Assembly: GCA_022925895.1 (NCBI GenBank)
Contig: JAKSYS010000778.1
Coordinates: 1-26,091 of the forward strand
Length of the DNA: 26,091 bases
Direction: 5' to 3'
Source: Fragilaria crotonensis
Lineage: Eukaryota > Bacillariophyta > Fragilariophyceae > Fragilariales > Fragilariaceae
Each line of letters starts with the position of its first letter. The stretch's first letter is position 1. The notes under the pieces are model-generated. The model was not told the DNA's origin. It saw only the letters and a list, made by a program, of their open reading frames with translations, and did no database searches. The position numbers and the translations under genes were made by a program. Shown here piece after piece: positions 9,041 to 17,914 of the stretch.

Positions 9041-11204
9041 ATGACAACAGCCAAGATTGCCAACGACAGTCACTCCGAGAAGGAACTCAAACACGCACAT
9101 TCTACCGGCGAAATTGCAAGGCTCATCGGCTACAACAAACGAAAATGTATGTTTCGTAAATGTTATACTCGACGTTTCAGCATCGAACAGTCGACCGACG
9201 ATATCAACAAGGCTGCCACCGATGCCGACCAACAGTTCCATGGACCCTACGCTCATATCCGAAAGACCTTGGATTACACGTATCATACGCATTATCGGAA
9301 ACAGCGACAATGGCTTCAAGATTCCATCATTGATACATTCATGGAGAATCTCGTAAATGGCAACGATGCCATGACGACGCCACAAGAACCATGGTTCATC
9401 TATACCGTCGGAGCTCCAGGGGCGGGGAAGCGTCACACAATTATGAAATTGCTGGAGGAAGGAAAGCTTCCTCTATTGAGCTTTGTGCATGTCGATCCGC
9501 AAGAGATTCGTCGTCGTCTTCCCGAGTTTGCGTCCTACGTGCTCAAGAGTCCAGATCGGGTGGACCGATTGACGGGGAAGGAGGCAGGACATGTGATGGA
9601 GATTTTAGTTCGTGTCGCTCTGGAGAAGGGAAAAAATGTCGTGTTGGATGGGAGTCTCCATGATGCCGATTGGTATGCCGGATTCTATCAAGAACTGCGT
9701 GACAAGTATCCCAAGATGCGTCTTGCACTTTTGCACATTACAGCGCCTCGTGAATTGATTCTTCATCGTGCCACTGTAAGTACTTTTTGCATTCGTTCTG
9801 TTTTTATTTAATTTTCCGAAAATTTGCCGTGTGGAAAGCGAAGTACGGTACACGACACATGGTGATTCAACCATTCTGTCGTGGTTCGTCATTGTGGTTG
9901 ATTTCCGAACGTACGTTGTCTTGGTCACGTTTGGTCTCTCACAATTTTGCGCTTGCGACTCCACGTCGATTGTCATTATGACTATCAAACAACGGAACAA
10001 AATACACCATCAGGATGTGGAGATGTGGACCCATCGTCATATTTCCATTGAGAGGATCGACAAGATCTTGGCTCAAATACCCCTTTCAATAGAACGCCTC
10101 CGACCAGAGGTCAATTACTTGTGCGAACTGCACAATGGTCGCGACGGAATCAAGATCATTGGTGATACCTGGGATCACTTTTCTCAGACATTTCAGCAAA
10201 CGTGTGCAGTCATCGTCGATGCCGACAAGAGACCGCCCGAAAAGGTGCAAGAAGCGATCCAAGCGATTTTTCGCCATATGACTTCCACACTATGGAAGAA
10301 GACTCTTTTTGCAGCTGGGATGTCGTCGGAAGAAAACTACAAGGCACCTGCGGATGAGCAGGGTTTCTACGGGCCGTTTGCCGATATTCGATCGACGCTG
10401 GACTACAGCTACCACGAGCACTACGAGAAGAAGCGACAATCTCTTCAGGACAAGATTCTCACCGACATGCTGAACTCAGCTGTAATCACCGACAAGAATG
10501 GCAATGTATGTACGACTCCCACCGAGCCATGGTTGGTGTTCACAGCCGGAGCAATGGGAGCTGGAAAGTCCTACACTATGAATCTGCTAGTGGAAAAAGG
10601 TAGATTCCCATTGTTGGCGTTCGTGTTGGTTGACCCTGACGAGATTCGTCGGCATTTGCCTGAATTCCACATTTACGTGGAACAGAATCCTGAGCTAGCT
10701 GGTGAATTGACACGCAAGGAGGCGGGCTTGATTGCCGAAATCCTGACACTTGCGGGTCTTCGCTCGGGAAAGAATGTTTTGGTGGATGGTTCACTCCGCG
10801 ATGCAGATTGGTATAAAGAATACCTTCGTCGACTGCGGCTAGAGTTTCCCAACAACCGTCAAGCCATTATGCATGTGACAGCTCCGCGAGAAGCTGTATT
10901 TCAACGTGCGGCGGCACGTGCCATGACTACTGGACGCATCGTCCCCAAGGAAGTTCTAGAGGAAGCTTTGGAGCAAGTACCTCGGTCCGTGAGGGTGTTG
11001 GAACCGCTGGTCGACTACTTTTGCGAGATCAATAATGCTCCTGGAGCACCTGACCTTGAATTGTTGACTGAAGGCGAGACTTGGGAAACGTTCGAAAGCA
11101 AATGGGTACAAACCTGTGCTTGGATTCCAAATCGACGTCAATTTCTTCGACGGGCTCACGATGCTAATAAGAATCTGTCGCTACCTGGCGTGAGGGAGAG
11201 ATAG
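9041..11204 (+). CDS. Tandem zeta-toxin-like P-loop kinase, two exons
   Basis: The gene model is exon 1 9041-9775, intron 9776-10013 (GTAAGT donor, CAG acceptor, phase 0) and exon 2 10014-11204, giving 641 residues. The splice is supported by alignment of the two halves: the residues on either side of the junction line up position by position with the uninterrupted second copy. Each half (about 65-345 and 365-625) has a P-loop, a VDPxEIRRxLPE motif, a KEAG helix and a D-G-SLxDADWY motif, the layout of zeta-toxin-family (PF06414-like) kinases. Repeat 2 has a canonical P-loop (K430, S431). Repeat 1 keeps the Lys (K130) but has Arg131 where the metal-binding Ser/Thr is expected, so it is probably catalytically impaired. 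Bacterial zeta enzymes phosphorylate UDP-N-acetylglucosamine; the substrate of eukaryotic relatives is unknown. No signal peptide or antitoxin neighbour is seen, so a housekeeping kinase role is as likely as toxicity. Confidence 0.85.
9776..10013 (+). other. Intron of the zeta-like kinase gene
   Basis: It is 238 bases long, starting GTAAGTAC and ending CATCAG. It falls after a complete codon on both sides. It contains in-frame stops, so retention would truncate the protein after the first kinase core. The second repeat has no intron at the equivalent place. Confidence 0.85.
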
Positions 11205-11451
11205 TTTAGTTGCCTCTGAGTTGGTTTGTGATCACTAATGTGGCAGGTACTGTACCATTTGCAACGGAACTTGACGGTTTCGGCAAGTTTCTGCATATAA
11301 AGAAACGGAATTCTACCGTTTCAGCGCTTTTCTGTACATGGAAGAAATAATCTGCGTTAATTGCCATTATTTTCAACGTTTTTCCACCAAGCTCTTCATA
11401 ATAATTGAGAGAAATACACGTGCGACGATCACCGACACACAACACTTGACC

Positions 11452-12633
11452 ATGCCTGATCATGACAAATCAACTCAAATGATCGCTATCGTCTTCATCA
11501 TTGCATTCTTCTTTCATGTAATACAAGAAAACATTCCGACTTCGATTGATGTTTGGCCAGCAAAGCCATCACTCAATGGCCAAACCATGAAGGCTATCGT
11601 CTATTCCAAAGCTGGTTCCGACCTGCGCTTTGTCGAAGATCACCCTATACCCGTCATTCGACCGCATCAAGTCCTCATCAAGGTCAAGTATTCAGCTCTC
11701 AACCCTTGTGACTTCAAATTCCGACGCAATTGGACTCCCAACTTTCTTCTTCCGAAACCTAAAATTCCTGGAGAAGACTTGAGTGGTGTTATTGTACAGG
11801 TGGGTTCGAAGGTTGGTGTGGACAGAAGTAACAACGAGCATCGTTCGAACCTCGAGGTGGGTGACCGTGTGGCTGCCATGATGCCTATTTTGGGTGCTCG
11901 TTGGGGTGCACTGGCCGAATATGCTGCCGTCGATGCGTCACTCGTGGCCAAAGTGGGTGATCACAACACGACTTTGGAACAGGCAGCCGCCTTGCCGCTT
12001 GTGGCACTGACCGCTGTTCAAGCTCTGTCGAATTTGGATCCGAAACATAGAAAATCAATTTTGATTCAGGCTGGAGCCGGGGGTGTGGGATCATTCGCAA
12101 TACAGTATGCTAGGAATGTACTAAAGATGGAGCGAATCGCCACTACTGCATCCGCAGGGAAAGCTGACCTTTTGAAAGAGCTTGGGGCCGATGAAGTGAT
12201 TGACTATCGAGTCGATAACTTTGAAGACGTCGTTCAGGGCTACGATGCAGTATTGGATACCATGAGTTGGGCTTACGAGGAGAGAACACTGACTAAGGGC
12301 GTGCTTAAGAAACGCGGTCACTACCTCAACGTATTATCGTCTGACTGGATGATGCATGGTGGAAGCGAACGCGCCAACGGCATTCAATCCATCGTGAATT
12401 ATATGTATTCCAAAGTTCGCAATATGATATTACCAGGACACGTTCCTAGGTATGACCTGGTTATGGTGAATCCAAATGGTGAGCAACTACAAGCCGTATT
12501 GGACCTTATGGAAGATGGCACCCTTCGATCTGTCATTGATCGGACGTTTCCTCTGAGTAAGGCGAATGAAGCATTTTCGTATCTTGAGCAAGGGCATGCC
12601 ATGGGAAAGGTGCTTATAGATCACGATCTATAG
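11452..12633 (+). CDS. Quinone oxidoreductase-like MDR protein with N-terminal hydrophobic segment
   Basis: Predicted NAD(P)H-dependent reductase of the medium-chain dehydrogenase/reductase superfamily, quinone oxidoreductase/RTN4IP1-like branch; 393 residues. The GroES-like N-domain is visible (MKAIVYSKAGS, then ALNPCDFKFRR and IPGEDLSGVIVQVG). It is followed by the Rossmann fold with its nucleotide-binding loop G208-A-G-G-V-G213 and a basic/serine stretch near residues 230-238 that could favour NADPH. The structural and catalytic zinc cysteines of alcohol dehydrogenases are absent, as expected for this branch. The ATG at 11452 places a hydrophobic helix (about residues 10-22) right at the N terminus, suggesting a signal peptide or membrane anchor. 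An in-frame ATG at 11338 would add 38 unconvincing residues. No Phe-type plastid motif follows the helix. Confidence 0.85.
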   Translation: MPDHDKSTQMIAIVFIIAFFFHVIQENIPTSIDVWPAKPSLNGQTMKAIVYSKAGSDLRFVEDHPIPVIRPHQVLIKVKYSALNPCDFKFRRNWTPNFLLPKPKIPGEDLSGVIVQVGSKVGVDRSNNEHRSNLEVGDRVAAMMPILGARWGALAEYAAVDASLVAKVGDHNTTLEQAAALPLVALTAVQALSNLDPKHRKSILIQAGAGGVGSFAIQYARNVLKMERIATTASAGKADLLKELGADEVIDYRVDNFEDVVQGYDAVLDTMSWAYEERTLTKGVLKKRGHYLNVLSSDWMMHGGSERANGIQSIVNYMYSKVRNMILPGHVPRYDLVMVNPNGEQLQAVLDLMEDGTLRSVIDRTFPLSKANEAFSYLEQGHAMGKVLIDHDL

Positions 12634-12952
12634 CTCCATACGAAGCATTGCAGTAGGTGCTAGTGATGCTCTCCTTGTTGGTCGCACGACACTTCAACGC
12701 ATGGAAGTGATCTAAAAGGAATCCTTCTTTGCTTTCTGCGTAATTTGATCTCCAACGCGTTGACGGACTTCAACCTCGAACGTTGCATCTCCATTGTGCA
12801 AAGTCAAGAGTGTACAAATTCAGTAAAAAAATAGAGAAGATAGACTCCGAGTACTGGAATAGACCAGAAGACAGTAACTTGTGTAACAGTACTAGTACTA
12901 CTGTACGGTTCCGGTTTTCTGATTTTGGTAAGTCTTCCAAAACAAAAAGATG
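12634..12952. other. Intergenic spacer
   Basis: No gene is seen. The AAAAA run at 12944-12948 gives a T5 stretch just downstream of the minus-strand tRNA and is a likely RNA polymerase III terminator. Confidence 0.5.
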
Positions 12953-13034
12953 TGCATTCGGTGGGATTTGAACCCACGAGTGCGAACACAGTGCAACTTG
13001 AGTGCACCCCCTTGGACCGCTCGGGCACGAATGC
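12953..13034 (-). tRNA. tRNA-Leu (anticodon CAA)
   Basis: An 82-nt class II cloverleaf. The 7-bp acceptor stem GCATTCG/CGAATGC pairs perfectly and the discriminator is A. The D-arm begins CCCGAGCGGTC. The anticodon stem GTGCA/TGCAC encloses loop CTCAAGT, giving anticodon CAA for TTG codons. The long variable arm (GTG TTCG CAC) and T-arm GTGGG-TTCAAAT-CCCAC are complete. There is no intron and no encoded CCA, as usual in eukaryotic nuclear genes. A T5 terminator follows within 10 bases. Confidence 0.97.
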
Positions 13035-13376
13035 TTGTTTCTCCTTCAGATATCAAAAGAGGTAAACCTGCGATATATGATCTCTATCAACACGAAAGAA
13101 CATTTTTTTCATTCTCCAAAGAGGTTCAGGTGTCAGTCCTCTGGTCCATTGGTGCAGTGTGCAGTGTGCCGTTATGTCGAGCGTGAAGTGTGAAGAAACT
13201 CGCCCATCAAGGATGCCCTTCCACAAATAATACCGCTTCATCCCATATTTTCTAATCGGTGTACTCCGATTCATTGGCATATCTGTTCTCACTACGCCAC
13301 GGATGCTGCTCCAAAACAGTAGACTGGTTTATAAACGTTGTGTCAAATACCATTGCAGACTCAGTCAGGTGAACGC
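13035..13376. other. Spacer between tRNA-Leu and the exoribonuclease gene
   Basis: Open frames here have no recognisable content. A TATAAA hexamer lies at 13330-13335, about 42 bases before the chosen ATG at 13377. If it were a TATA box the 5' leader would be very short, so it is only a weak candidate. Confidence 0.35.
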
Positions 13377-16300
13377 ATGACTTCAGTGCGACCTGACCAG
13401 TCAAATCCAGGTCGCGACGACGGTGGAAAGTGTCACTACCGACGTTCGTCGTTGCTCGTCAGCGCTTGCACAGCGGCACGCTTGCTGGTATTGTTGTATT
13501 GTTCCTTCGCTCATGCCTTCGCACCAGGCCCTCCGATGCACAAAAATGACTTATGCATAGCCTCAAGCTCGGGAAGAACTAAAAGCTCGAGCGGCCGATT
13601 TGTTAACAAAAGGAGTCCAACAGGACCAGTATCCACAACTTCACTGTACGGCATCAAGGGCTTCCGGGCTTGGTTCGAATCGCAGTTCCCCGATGCTATT
13701 ACCGGAATACCATCGAAGGGATCACAAGAATTCTTTGATCACGTTTTGATTGACATTAATCAACTCTTGCACGTCGCTGTACGACGCAGTACATCAGATG
13801 ATCATGCCTTGGCCATATTAATGAAGGAACTCAATGCCTGCATCGAGCTGGCCACACCGACCAAATCATTGGTCCTTGCCATGGATGGACCACCATCCGC
13901 CGCAAAACTTGCCACATCCCGCAAACGACGACTCGCCACATTGGTCAAGGCCGACTGGAAACAGGCACAATTGGCCCATGTACAGAAATCGAAAAAACTC
14001 AAAATGAGCTCGCACAAGGAGAAGCGACTGCGACAGCGTTATGACGCTGAAGTAAAGACATTGCGCATCACACCTGGGACTAACTTTATGGAGCGTGCCA
14101 ATCAAGCCATGTTGTACTGGGCATGGCAGCGCATGATCCCACAGGAAGGACCGCTGTCCAAAGTTGCGATTTACATTTCGGCCTCGGATTCGCCCGGAGA
14201 AGGAGAAGTCAAGATATTGGATTGGATCCTTCGCAAGCGACCGCAAGGGACTTTGGCGATCATGGGAGGGGATTCGGATCTAGTCTTGGAGGGATTGGTC
14301 ATCCCGCCTAGTATTTGTACCCACAACGTCTTTGTGTTGCTTCCTGGTTTGGGAAAACGATATCTGGTGGTGAGCTTGTGGGAAACGACGCGGCATTTAG
14401 CGCAACTGCTTCCACAACTCAAGGCTGAAGATATCATGAGGGTCCGAACCGACATGGTTCTACTTCTGATTCTCAACGGAAATGACTATCTTCCCAAATT
14501 GCGAGGCTCGTCTGGATTTAACCGGGTCTTTCGGGCCTACATTCACGTCGTCCGGGAGTGGTTGGAGGAAGGCAAGAATGATTTGTTTCTGGTGGATCCT
14601 GACTCGCTCACCTTCCATCTTGATTTTGCCATTGATTTCTTTGGACGCTTAAAGTTGGAGCGTCCCCTCGAATCGGCTGCCACCATCGCAGAGCAGCAAT
14701 TCACCGCCATTACTCCGTTAGGACAACTCAACAACTTAGTTTCGACGCAATTTATGCCCAAACCAATGAGATGGAAGATGATCTACGAGGATGCATCTGA
14801 AGAAGGTAAGGGTATAGACGACGTGGATAGTTCCGAGGAAGTCGACGAGAATGAGCATGACGATGAAGACATTGTCGACTTCACGGAGGACGACATCATT
14901 GACGAGGCTGACAAGGATGACGACGTTTTTGGGGAGGACGACGAAGATGACGAGCTCCTCGTAATTGAAGGGATGAAGAATCGTGCCATACTCCGATTGT
15001 CCTTGGGGAAGCCCGGAACGACCGACTATCATTGCTACGAAGCCAAGTATCATACAGACAGTAAGATCAAAGATTGCAAGAATGAACTTGCGAAGAGGGC
15101 TCTGGAAGATTTGCTGGGTGAAGAATTTCTAGAAAGTTCTAGCGATAACTCGGGACCGACAACATCGAGTTATTCCTGGGAGCTTAACTTCCCTGTTGCG
15201 AGTGATTGTAAGCTGTACCTTGGCGGATTGCTCTGGAATCTTCAAACATATCAAGACGGTATTTGCTCAGATTACGGATACAACTACGGCAAACGCTTGT
15301 CGCCAACAGCGGAAGACCTGGTGAACTTCTTCCAACAGGCAGTCGACGAGGGTCGTTCTGTGGGAAAGAATGAACTCCTCACTTCTGCTTTCTCACCTCC
15401 AGTCAAGAACGGGGTGTCGTGTCTTGCGGCACTGCCATCTCAAATTGGAAACTTGATCGCAGAACCATACTCTGTGATTCCGAGTGACACAGTGGAGGCA
15501 TTTTACGCGGAATGCGTAAGCCGTGTCGACAACACCTTTGATATTCAGAAGTTTTCCGCTCTCTGCGAGGCAGAGGTAGCCAGGCTAGCAAAGGGAAAAA
15601 AGAAAACGATTGCGCGGACTGATGACGGCCTAAAGAGCATTGTTTTGGGTGAAGACTACTGGACTGTCGTGTTCCGCTCCTTCAAACCTTTGGACCCACC
15701 CTTCTCACCACCTCCACCTGTCATCGAAAAGTTCACGCCGCTTTTTGTTAATAGACGAATCAAAGCGGCTCGGTTTGCTGCATCAACCGAACCCCGCGAA
15801 CGCAGCGTTTGGTGTGACAATACGCGCGAGATGTTTACTGGTAAAAAGATGCGCTCTCTTTCAGGGGATATTGACCATTGTGGTATTGGTGATCTGCTGG
15901 CGTCCTCGAAAGGAGGTCGGTCCGTATTCGACGTTGACTATTGGATGCCTTTCCCGAATCGATGGGGGCAGAAGTCTGTAGTGCGATACGATACAAACGA
16001 TGTAGACGATGTGGACAAGCATGCAACAAGCAGCCTGTTCCTGATGACTGATAACGCGACCGATCGCAATCAATCGACGCAGGTGGCTCTGAAGAAACGG
16101 AAAGAAGCGCACAACCAAGTCGTCAACGATGAGATGGTAAAACCCAACATGGGGTTGGACTCCTCACGTCATTCTCACGAGATCAGGAGTGCGGTATCGC
16201 CGCTTGCTCATCTGACCCAGCTCGAGCAAGTAGGTATGATTGACTTGGATTGGAGATCAACCTCTTCCAGATTCGCTGGTTTTGATACCGACGTGTGTGA

Positions 16301-17618
16301 GCGCTTAACACTGTCTGTTTTCAAAGGTGATGCTCCCATCAACTCCCCTTCTGCAGAGGAATTAACATTACCTGTTCGCAAAGGTCATGCTCATATCGAC
16401 TCCCCTTCTGTAGAGGAATTGGTGTTTCAGTTCGACACCCAAGTGATACCAGGTAGCGAACTGCAAGCAAAGGAGTACCTGGCTGCCATGGCTCTGAACA
16501 CGCTGCTGCAAGATACAGACGCAGAGTGGTCCGACGTTTTCATGCTTGAGCTCAAGTCTTTTCTTCAATCGGACAATGACATCAAATCAACATTGTTGGA
16601 AGTTCAGGCTGGGTTGATAAAGTGGAATCAAACGACGAATGGCGTCATTCAGACCGGGCCTGAAGTATCAAACGGCGCTGAACTGATCGGTGCAAATCGT
16701 AAACAACCAAAGAGACTTTCGGACAAGGACCTTGACAAGAGGATAAAAGAGTTCAACATGGAGATCGACCCCGCAAGTCACCCTCCAGCAAGTCGATATG
16801 GTGTCACACCTCTTGTCTATCTGACGCAGCTCGAGCAGGCTGACATGATTGACCTCGAATGGAAGTTTACTACACCGTCCTTTACTGATTTCGCTTCCAT
16901 CAGCCCCGATGAGTTCGAATGCGTGGAATTGATCGTTAGGAAAGGTGATGCACCCATCAACTCCACTTTTTCAAGAGAGTTGGTGTTTCAACGGGATCGC
17001 GAAGTGACGCGAGGAAGCAAACAGCAAATCAAACAGTACCTTGCGTCCATGGCTCTGACGAGATTGCTGGCACGCAAGAGTCAGAAATGGTTCGAATTGA
17101 CGTTCCGGGAGTTAAAGAGCATGCTAATACCAGACTACGAAATCATCAAGAAACCCCGTCTGTCAGAACAAGAGCTCTCCCAACGAATGGCCGATTACAA
17201 TATAGAATCCACCGTCTCTCCCGAATTAAGCATCAGCGACCAAAGCTCCCTAGACTACCTGGGACAGCTGCACTTTGACAAATTGATAAATGCAACTTTC
17301 AAGTTCACACATCCATCGCCGTCTGAATTTGCTTCTGTAGCACCGGAGGACTTTGAGCTGGTGCAATTGGTTGTGACGATGACTGGGGAGAAACTGGCGC
17401 ATCCATTTGAAGGCGAGCTTAGTTTCAAACGAGATAGAGTGATTGGCAGGGACCAGAAGCTAGTCAAGCAAATCCTCGCCGCATCGGCCCTTTCACGATT
17501 GTTGGATCACGAAGAACGGCCTTGGACTGAGTTCACGTACGAGGAATGCAAAGCTCGCTTGCAAGCGCACACAGATATCACTGCAGATGAGAGTCTCCGG
17601 TTGAAAGATGTGCACTGA
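13377..17618 (+). CDS. XRN-family 5'-3' exoribonuclease, predicted plastid-targeted, with dsRBD-like repeats
   Basis: A 1413-residue protein. The first ATG in frame is 13377; the frame runs further upstream but without an ATG. Residues about 24-47 form a signal peptide ending AHA|FAP, the Phe-type cleavage motif of diatom plastid presequences. A Ser/Thr/Lys/Arg-rich, transit-peptide-like stretch follows to about residue 95. The XRN nuclease core follows with all expected acidic metal ligands: D126 (LIDIN), D170 (MDGPPSAAK...RKRR, with the basic 5'-phosphate pocket), E275 and E277 (PGEGEVK), D299 and D301 (GGDSD) and D370 (NGNDYLP). An acidic, probably disordered linker covers about 479-530. 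Three C-terminal repeats (about 942-1045, 1144-1231, 1289-1376) have the helix-strands-helix pattern of double-stranded-RNA-binding domains (YLTQLEQ ... KQYLASMALTRLL). XRN enzymes degrade 5'-monophosphorylated RNA processively; here the inferred target is organellar or endosymbiont-derived RNA. The nuclease call is firm, the targeting likely, and the dsRBD label tentative. Confidence 0.9.
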   Translation: MTSVRPDQSNPGRDDGGKCHYRRSSLLVSACTAARLLVLLYCSFAHAFAPGPPMHKNDLCIASSSGRTKSSSGRFVNKRSPTGPVSTTSLYGIKGFRAWFESQFPDAITGIPSKGSQEFFDHVLIDINQLLHVAVRRSTSDDHALAILMKELNACIELATPTKSLVLAMDGPPSAAKLATSRKRRLATLVKADWKQAQLAHVQKSKKLKMSSHKEKRLRQRYDAEVKTLRITPGTNFMERANQAMLYWAWQRMIPQEGPLSKVAIYISASDSPGEGEVKILDWILRKRPQGTLAIMGGDSDLVLEGLVIPPSICTHNVFVLLPGLGKRYLVVSLWETTRHLAQLLPQLKAEDIMRVRTDMVLLLILNGNDYLPKLRGSSGFNRVFRAYIHVVREWLEEGKNDLFLVDPDSLTFHLDFAIDFFGRLKLERPLESAATIAEQQFTAITPLGQLNNLVSTQFMPKPMRWKMIYEDASEEGKGIDDVDSSEEVDENEHDDEDIVDFTEDDIIDEADKDDDVFGEDDEDDELLVIEGMKNRAILRLSLGKPGTTDYHCYEAKYHTDSKIKDCKNELAKRALEDLLGEEFLESSSDNSGPTTSSYSWELNFPVASDCKLYLGGLLWNLQTYQDGICSDYGYNYGKRLSPTAEDLVNFFQQAVDEGRSVGKNELLTSAFSPPVKNGVSCLAALPSQIGNLIAEPYSVIPSDTVEAFYAECVSRVDNTFDIQKFSALCEAEVARLAKGKKKTIARTDDGLKSIVLGEDYWTVVFRSFKPLDPPFSPPPPVIEKFTPLFVNRRIKAARFAASTEPRERSVWCDNTREMFTGKKMRSLSGDIDHCGIGDLLASSKGGRSVFDVDYWMPFPNRWGQKSVVRYDTNDVDDVDKHATSSLFLMTDNATDRNQSTQVALKKRKEAHNQVVNDEMVKPNMGLDSSRHSHEIRSAVSPLAHLTQLEQVGMIDLDWRSTSSRFAGFDTDVCERLTLSVFKGDAPINSPSAEELTLPVRKGHAHIDSPSVEELVFQFDTQVIPGSELQAKEYLAAMALNTLLQDTDAEWSDVFMLELKSFLQSDNDIKSTLLEVQAGLIKWNQTTNGVIQTGPEVSNGAELIGANRKQPKRLSDKDLDKRIKEFNMEIDPASHPPASRYGVTPLVYLTQLEQADMIDLEWKFTTPSFTDFASISPDEFECVELIVRKGDAPINSTFSRELVFQRDREVTRGSKQQIKQYLASMALTRLLARKSQKWFELTFRELKSMLIPDYEIIKKPRLSEQELSQRMADYNIESTVSPELSISDQSSLDYLGQLHFDKLINATFKFTHPSPSEFASVAPEDFELVQLVVTMTGEKLAHPFEGELSFKRDRVIGRDQKLVKQILAASALSRLLDHEERPWTEFTYEECKARLQAHTDITADESLRLKDVH
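16305..16418 (+). repeat. In-frame 57-bp tandem duplication inside the exoribonuclease gene
   Basis: Units 16305-16361 and 16362-16418 are alike along their whole length (both begin TTAACA, share CAAAGGT and end GAGGAA). Each encodes 19 residues, so the frame is kept. It lengthens the strand region of the first dsRBD-like repeat; the other two repeats lack it. Confidence 0.85.
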
Positions 17619-17914
17619 CAACGCCGGCAAGAAATCGCGATCCCCTGCCACTGTAAATTACACCGATTTTGTAACACTTTATGCAAATCAAATAGACCAC
17701 CGCAACACATCTTCTGTATAAATGTTGTACACATACATCTGCTGCCAAGGCTGCATACGCACCTGGTTTTGCCGAGCCTCAAGCATATCTCTCGTGTTAT
17801 CAAGGAAGTCGTTGGTTTCCCATGCACGCTTGTGCTGTTAACAAGGAATAAGGTTGGCTGACTGTGATTTTCTACTAATTATTATGCATTGGTCCAAAAG
17901 GAGATTCATGCGGT
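17619..17914. other. Short convergent spacer
   Basis: It separates the convergent exoribonuclease and NUB1-like genes. No hairpin terminator or gene is seen; it presumably holds both 3' ends. Confidence 0.4.

Noticed and set aside
9831-10013. Reading the second kinase unit as a separate gene starting at 9831
   Set aside because: The 9831-10013 stretch is intron: it does not resemble the matching part of the duplicate, and a clean GT-AG junction joins the units in phase.
9041-11204. Toxin-antitoxin operon
   Set aside because: There is no antitoxin-like gene alongside, the gene contains an intron, and the neighbours are ordinary nuclear genes. A kinase role is the safer reading.
11338-11451. 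Upstream ATG adding 38 residues to the oxidoreductase
   Set aside because: The added residues resemble nothing in the family, and the ATG at 11452 gives a neat N-terminal hydrophobic segment.
12950-13193. Small plus-strand open frames across the tRNA region
   Set aside because: They read through the antisense of tRNA-Leu and have no protein character.
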